From assembly GCA_045535095.1 (NCBI GenBank), contig JAZSKY010000005.1, positions 1 to 8,021 on the forward strand: a stretch of 8,021 nucleotides of DNA, given 5' to 3'. Below the pieces are notes generated by a model, which did not search any database, was not told the DNA's origin, and worked only from the letters and a program-made list of their open reading frames with translations. Source of the stretch: SIG672 sp045535095. GTDB taxonomy: Bacteria; Bacillota; Clostridia; Oscillospirales; CAG-272. A program made the position numbers and the translations under genes. Below, piece after piece: positions 4,240-8,021 of this stretch (the first letter of the stretch is position 1; every line of letters begins with the position of its first letter).

Positions 4240-7089
4240 TTATGCTGCAGGGTTTTCGGTGTTCTCTCCGCCCTCGGGAGTGGAGGGAGTCGAAGGTGTC
4301 GAAGGAGCCGAAGGCTTATAAACGGGAACGTTCGAGGAGAAGCTCCAGCCGAGCGACTTTGCAACAGATGCAACGTACGAATCGGTCTCTGCATAAACCT
4401 TTGCGGTAGTGCTTCCCTTGAGAACGTCGTTTCCGATCTCAAGTGCGCCTGCGATCGCGCCTTCCTCAGCATCCTCGCCAAGCTCATAAGCTGTCTTTGT
4501 GAAGATAAGCTCCTTGAGACTGGTGCATCCTGCGAATGCTTCGTCGCCGACGGTCTTGAGGTATGCAGGAAGAATGACTACCTTAACGGTGGTGTTGTCC
4601 TTGAATGCGCCTGCCGCGATCTCTACGATATAGAGGTCGCCAACTCTGAGGCTTTCGGGAACGATAACCATCTCTGCCGAGCCGAGATACTTGATAATTC
4701 TGATTCCGTCTCTGGTGATCGGAACTACCGTCTCTTCGCCGGTCTCTTCGTTTACAACGGTCTCCTCACCGACAACTATCGCGTCATCGATAATCTCGTA
4801 CTCGTAATCAGCAAAGAACTGATCTGCGATTCCGTTTACTCTACCGATAGCTTCGTAGTTTACGGTTTGGCCGTTCATATCAACGTAGGAAAGAATATAG
4901 TTTTCAAATTCTGTGCCAAGGTATCCCTTGAGAGTGAAGTTCGGGTTTACAAGAGGCTTCTTGATAAGTCCCTCGGGAACGTTTTCGTTTTCGAGGAATC
5001 CGAAAGCATAGCCTTCGAGCTTAACGACGTTCTTGTTTATGGTAACCTCGGTAATGCCGGGGCAGTTGAAGAAGGATCCGCGTCCGTATTCAACGATGTT
5101 TTCGCCAAGATTGATCTCTTTGAGCGAGGTGCAGTTCATAAACACCTGAACACCGATAGCGGTAACGGCGTCCGAAAGAACTACGGTCTCGAGCGAGGTG
5201 CAATCCTTGAAGAGTCCTGTTCCGAGTCTTGCGATATTTCCGAGAATTGCCGCGCTCTTCAGCGAGGTGCATCCGTCGAAGAGTCCGACGTTAGCGTCCG
5301 CAGTACCTACGATAGCGTTGCAGGTTGCAGGAAGAATAGCACTCTCGAGCGATACGCAGTTGGAGAACGCGCCCATTCCGATAGATTCAAGTCCGATCTT
5401 GTCAAGGTTTATATCCTTGAGAGAAGCGCAGTTCTTGAATACGCCACCGCCGAGAACTGTGAGCGAAGCAGGAAGCTTGATGCTTGCAAGCGATGCGCAG
5501 CCTTCAAATGCAAAGAGCTCAATGTCGGTAAGCGATACTCTGAGGTCAACAGTCTTGAGGTTTTCGCAGCCCGAGAAGGTTCCGTCCTCGAGAACGAGGA
5601 TAGGCTGCTTGATTACGTTTTCCTCGTCGATTACGATTTCGCGCTCGCTCTTAGTAGCACCGAGTACGGTAACGCTTTCAAGAGCCTTGCAGTCGCGGAA
5701 TATGTAAGTTCCGAGTCCAACTACGGTTGCGGGAATAGTGAACTGCTTGATAGCAGTGCCTGCGAACGCCTGATCACCGATCGAGGTGATAGCGCCGAAG
5801 CTTACGTTTGCAAGCGATGCGCTGCCTATGAATGCCTTTGCAGGAATCTCGGCAACTGCCGCGGGAAGGGCTAAGGAGGTTATGTTAAGCGCTCCGAACG
5901 CTCCTTCGCCGATGAGCTTGAGCGAAGCAGGAAGCTTGATCTCGGAAATAGCTGTGCAGCCGTAGAATGCGTACTTTCCGATGGACTCTACCTTGTTTCC
6001 GATGGAAACGGTAGCAGCGCCTGTGCAGTTGTAGTATGCGTTATCTCCTATCGAAACAACACTACCGGGAATTACGATAGCCTCAATAGCCTTACAGCTG
6101 CTGAACGCTTTTGCGCCGATAGTCTGGATCTGCGATCCAATGGTAATGTCCTTGAGGTTGTAGCAGTCTGCAAACGCTCCGTCTCCGATGTTTGCAAGAG
6201 AAGCGTTAAGCTCTACTGCGGTGATTTTTTCACAGGATGCGAATATTCCGTTTGCAAGAGTTTCGAGATCTGCGTCAAGCGTGACCTCGGAAAGATTTTT
6301 ACAGCCATAGTAAACCTTGTTTCCGTATGCGATGCCGCTCTTTACGTTTACGCTTTCAAAAGCGGTGAATGCAAACGCTTCGTCTCCGATAGAGGTGAGC
6401 GATGCAGGGAATACAATGGTCTTGAGGTTAGCGCAGTTCTTGAACGCGCCGCTCGCAATAGCAGTAATGGTAGCAGGAAGCTTGATCTCGGAAGCGCCTA
6501 CCTTATAGAAGGCGTCCTTTCCGATAACCTTTACGGTAGCGGTCTTCTGAGTTCCGGGAACGTCGCCCTCGGTGCAGTCGGTGCATTCGTCGTCGGAGGT
6601 GTCCTCTCCCTCGCCTTCGTCGGCAAGAGCTACAACCTCTGCGCCTTCTCCCTCGGTCTCGGTATCTCCTTCTCCCTCGGTAACGTCATCACCCTCGGTG
6701 ACGTCATCTCCCTCAGTCTCTCCGTCCTCGATATCTCCCTCGTCCTCTTCAGGCTCTTCGGGAATTATCTCGGGAACGATATAGTCAACCGTTTCGGGGA
6801 TCTCTATCGTGTCGAGCGGGCAGAGGCAGTCGTAAACGACAGCGCCGTCCTCATATATATAGTAGATCACATTTCTGAAAGCCACGCTCGTGATATACTT
6901 TCCGAGTCCGTAGTCGATAGGATTGGGGGCTTCTTCTTCCTTTTCTCCCTCGAACCCTTCTCCCGGATTAGTACTGGGCGTTTCTTCTTCCGGCGGTGTT
7001 ATACCGCTAGGTGTCTCGTCCTCGCTTTGACAAGCGAAAAGAGAAAGCAGCATGACAGACGCAAGCAAAAGTGCGATAATTTTCTTCAT
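4240..7089 (-). CDS. BspA-like leucine-rich-repeat surface lipoprotein
   Basis: This 949-residue protein is exported and lipid-anchored. Residues 1-20 are a signal peptide ending in the lipobox LFAC, so Cys20 would be acylated and the protein held on the outer face of the membrane. Next come an acidic E/D/G/T linker (about 22-60), a short folded segment (60-107), a second very acidic linker (108-180) with the hexad EGDDVT repeated, then BspA-type LRR_5 repeats (PF13306). These run about 23 residues each with the pattern CxSLxxIxLPASLTxIGxxAF (about 184-698). A non-repeat stretch with a cap-like GYLGTEFENY (722-731) follows, then a short second LRR block (about 821-865) and a Pro/Ser/Thr tail (924-949). 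Related proteins are implicated in adhesion or protein and polymer binding; the ligand here is unknown. ATG 7087-7089 is chosen because AGGAG (7098-7102) is 8 nt upstream and the signal peptide starts there. It is monocistronic, with its own promoter and terminator. Confidence 0.92.
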   Translation of the reverse strand: MKKIIALLLASVMLLSLFACQSEDETPSGITPPEEETPSTNPGEGFEGEKEEEAPNPIDYGLGKYITSVAFRNVIYYIYEDGAVVYDCLCPLDTIEIPETVDYIVPEIIPEEPEEDEGDIEDGETEGDDVTEGDDVTEGEGDTETEGEGAEVVALADEGEGEDTSDDECTDCTEGDVPGTQKTATVKVIGKDAFYKVGASEIKLPATITAIASGAFKNCANLKTIVFPASLTSIGDEAFAFTAFESVNVKSGIAYGNKVYYGCKNLSEVTLDADLETLANGIFASCEKITAVELNASLANIGDGAFADCYNLKDITIGSQIQTIGAKAFSSCKAIEAIVIPGSVVSIGDNAYYNCTGAATVSIGNKVESIGKYAFYGCTAISEIKLPASLKLIGEGAFGALNITSLALPAAVAEIPAKAFIGSASLANVSFGAITSIGDQAFAGTAIKQFTIPATVVGLGTYIFRDCKALESVTVLGATKSEREIVIDEENVIKQPILVLEDGTFSGCENLKTVDLRVSLTDIELFAFEGCASLASIKLPASLTVLGGGVFKNCASLKDINLDKIGLESIGMGAFSNCVSLESAILPATCNAIVGTADANVGLFDGCTSLKSAAILGNIARLGTGLFKDCTSLETVVLSDAVTAIGVQVFMNCTSLKEINLGENIVEYGRGSFFNCPGITEVTINKNVVKLEGYAFGFLENENVPEGLIKKPLVNPNFTLKGYLGTEFENYILSYVDMNGQTVNYEAIGRVNGIADQFFADYEYEIIDDAIVVGEETVVNEETGEETVVPITRDGIRIIKYLGSAEMVIVPESLRVGDLYIVEIAAGAFKDNTTVKVVILPAYLKTVGDEAFAGCTSLKELIFTKTAYELGEDAEEGAIAGALEIGNDVLKGSTTAKVYAETDSYVASVAKSLGWSFSSNVPVYKPSAPSTPSTPSTPEGGENTENPAA
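6674..6709. repeat. 18-bp tandem repeat in the acidic linker of the LRR gene
   Basis: CCCTCGGTAACGTCATCA (6674-6691) and CCCTCGGTGACGTCATCT (6692-6709) differ at 2 of 18 positions. A partial third unit, CCCTCAGTC, starts at 6710. On the coding strand they give the DDVTEG repeats. The repeat is in frame, so slippage would lengthen or shorten the linker without breaking the gene. Confidence 0.8.
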
Positions 7090-7119
7090 GATATTCACTC
7101 CTGTATAAGTAATCACTTT

Positions 7120-7148
7120 ATTATATAACATTAAAGCCGTTATGTCAA
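7120..7148 (-). promoter_or_regulatory. Promoter of the LRR lipoprotein gene
   Basis: On the minus strand TTGACA (7143-7148) and TATAAT (7120-7125) are both perfect consensus hexamers with 17-bp spacing, which predicts strong expression. A second TTGACA (7155-7160 as TGTCAA on plus) lies 12 bp further upstream and could be a displaced -35 or part of a regulator site. Confidence 0.92.
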
Positions 7149-7178
7149 GAGAATTGTCAAGTTTTTTCGCCAAAACTC

Positions 7179-7207
7179 TTGACAAATCTGTTAAGAGGGT
7201 GTATATT
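7179..7207 (+). promoter_or_regulatory. Promoter of the TPP riboswitch-thiT unit
   Basis: TTGACA (7179-7184) and TATATT (7202-7207) are spaced by 17 bp. The transcript would start about 7214, ahead of the riboswitch. It diverges from the LRR promoter, and the -35 regions of the two lie in the arms of one inverted repeat. Confidence 0.85.
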
Positions 7208-7230
7208 AAATATGAAAATTGCATACGTGA

Positions 7231-7318
7231 ACAGTCAGGGGTGCTGCACAGCGGCTGAGACGGCGTAACGCCGAACCCTTCAACCTGATACGGATAATAC
7301 CGGCGGAGGAAGATTTGT
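7231..7318 (+). ncRNA. TPP riboswitch (THI element)
   Basis: All conserved parts of the thiamine pyrophosphate aptamer are present in order: GGGGTGC (7238-7244), GCTGAGA (7254-7260), a variable P3 extension hairpin CGGCG/CGCCG (7261-7265 and 7269-7273), ACCCTT (7275-7280), AACCTGAT (7282-7289), GGATAATACC (7292-7301) and GGAGGAA (7305-7311). P1 can form between ACAGTC (7231-7236) and GATTTGT (7312-7318) with a bulge. It controls thiT, 106 nt downstream, through the terminator at 7336-7370. CGGAT (7291-7295), held in the aptamer when TPP is bound, can otherwise pair with ATCCG (7339-7343) of the terminator. It is therefore a plausible antiterminator, which is an inference. Confidence 0.96.
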
Positions 7319-7335
7319 CATAAGAAAAGCACATC

Positions 7336-7370
7336 AAGATCCGCACGCTTATAGCCTGCGGATCTTTTTT
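7336..7370 (+). terminator. Riboswitch-controlled intrinsic terminator
   Basis: AAGATCCGCA (7336-7345) and TGCGGATCTT (7357-7366) form a perfect 10-bp stem with an 11-nt loop, and the T-run continues to 7370. It stands between the aptamer and the thiT start, the standard arrangement for premature termination when TPP is plentiful. Confidence 0.93.
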
Positions 7371-7424
7371 CATATCACACCGACTGCACCGTGGCAAAAT
7401 AATTATTTTAAGGAGGGAACTATT

Positions 7425-7979
7425 TTGAAACGTTCCGAAAAACTCAAAAAACTCATCGTTTGCGCGCTCGTTATCGCTATGTCGAGTGTGCTCAGCTTCC
7501 TTAAGATCGATATGCCTATGGGCGGCGGTCTTACCGTTTGCAGTATGGTGCCTCTCGTTCTCACCGCATTCATTTACGGTCCGAAGTGGGGACTTTCCTG
7601 CGCCTTCGTTTACAGCGTTTTCCAGCTCCTTTTCGGACTTGATAACCTCGCTTACGCAACAAACTGGTATCTCGCTCTTATGATCGTTCTCTTTGACTAT
7701 ATCGTTGCCTACTCGGTTATCGGTCTGGCAGGATTTTTCAGAGACGAAAATCGCTCGGTCAAGAGAATAATTATCGCATCGGTAGTAGTGCTTTCTCTCA
7801 GACTCGCCTGCCACTTTATTACGGGAGCATTTGTCTGGGACGCCCTCTGGCCCAACGAATTCGGACTCTCGCCCGTTATATATTCGCTCGCATATAACTC
7901 GATATATATGGTCCCCGAGATCGTTATCACCTCGCTTGTGTGCGCCCTCGTTTGTCCCGCAGTAAAGGACAAAATATAA
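7425..7979 (+). CDS. thiT: Thiamine-specific ECF transporter S component ThiT
   Basis: This 184-residue membrane protein has about six hydrophobic helices and is the usual length for ThiT. As the S component it binds thiamine in the membrane and passes it inward when docked to the shared ECF module (EcfA, EcfA', EcfT), which is not in this window. Family marks are MPMGGGLTVCSMVPL (residues 30-44), LFDYIVAYSVIGLAG (89-103), RLACHFITGAFVW (126-138) and YSLAYNSIYMVPE (153-165). His130, Trp138, Tyr153 and Asn158 appear to match thiamine-binding His125, Trp133, Tyr146 and Asn151 of the Lactococcus protein. The start is TTG 7425-7427, backed by AAGGAGGG (7410-7417) 7 nt upstream. The next in-frame ATG, codon 19, would remove most of helix 1. 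The TPP riboswitch upstream independently supports the function. A terminator appears to follow at the window end. Confidence 0.96.
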   Translation: MKRSEKLKKLIVCALVIAMSSVLSFLKIDMPMGGGLTVCSMVPLVLTAFIYGPKWGLSCAFVYSVFQLLFGLDNLAYATNWYLALMIVLFDYIVAYSVIGLAGFFRDENRSVKRIIIASVVVLSLRLACHFITGAFVWDALWPNEFGLSPVIYSLAYNSIYMVPEIVITSLVCALVCPAVKDKI

Positions 7980-7998
7980 ACATCTCTCAGCTGTGTGC

Positions 7999-8021
7999 AA
8001 AACCGCCGCGACCGCTCGGTC
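7999..8021 (+). terminator. Left part of a probable terminator after thiT, cut by window end
   Basis: AAAACCGCCGC runs into GACC-GCTC-GGTC (8010-8021), so a hairpin has started to close when the window ends. If the next bases are GCGGCGGTTTT the stem would be at least 12 bp with a T-run. Only 4 base pairs are actually visible. Confidence 0.5.

Noticed and set aside
4213..5874. Open plus-strand frame of 553 codons
   Set aside because: It is antisense to the LRR lipoprotein gene. Its openness follows from codon bias in the repeats, its product is an unusual Cys/Arg/Glu/Ser mix, and it has no start signals.
7090..7224. Upstream extension of the LRR lipoprotein to 7224
   Set aside because: It would place the consensus promoter inside the gene and put 45 residues before a clear lipoprotein signal peptide.
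7206..8000. Minus-strand frame of 264 codons
   Set aside because: It covers the riboswitch, terminator and thiT in antisense and contains no known domain. The plus-strand reading is unambiguous.

Overview
The window looks like chromosomal DNA of an anaerobic, probably gut-associated Firmicute of the class Clostridia. The reasons are strong AGGAGG-type ribosome sites, classic TTGACA/TATAAT promoters, a sodium-pump decarboxylase beta subunit, an ECF-type thiamine transporter under a TPP riboswitch, a BspA-like leucine-rich-repeat lipoprotein, and a eukaryote-type HisA as found in some Clostridia. No species can be named from the sequence alone.

The layout falls into four parts. (1) Positions 1 to about 910 are a decayed accessory strip. 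It holds the 3' part of a broken hisA (in-frame TAG, then early termination), a strong promoter over a perfect 12-bp inverted repeat, the N-terminal stub of a DUF559 gene, and a pair of inverted REP-like palindromic repeats lying against the stub's broken end. (2) Positions 911-1174 encode a small tyrosine-rich protein of unknown function. It converges on the minus-strand genes at a shared, probably bidirectional terminator. (3) Positions 1331 to 7089 are all minus strand and form three transcription units. Read in their own direction these are a 949-residue BspA-like LRR lipoprotein (promoter 7120-7148, terminator 4194-4221), an ArsB/SLC13-type permease (terminator 2706-2739), and a sodium-pump decarboxylase beta subunit coupled to a 43-residue gamma-like membrane protein (promoter 2635-2663). 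(4) Positions 7179 to 8021 are plus strand: promoter, TPP riboswitch, intrinsic terminator, thiT, and the left part of a probable terminator cut by the window end.

The best-supported functional unit is the thiamine-regulated one. TPP binding should favour the 7336-7370 terminator and shut off synthesis of the ThiT substrate-binding protein, which must borrow an ECF energising module encoded elsewhere. The two decarboxylase subunits form a sodium-exporting membrane pair, but the carboxyltransferase and biotin carrier are not in the window, so they must be supplied from elsewhere. I found no convincing new system. The most distinctive items are the inverted REP pair at the broken DUF559 gene, the minimal gamma-like subunit, and the inverted repeat whose arms hold the -35 boxes of the divergent LRR and thiT promoters.
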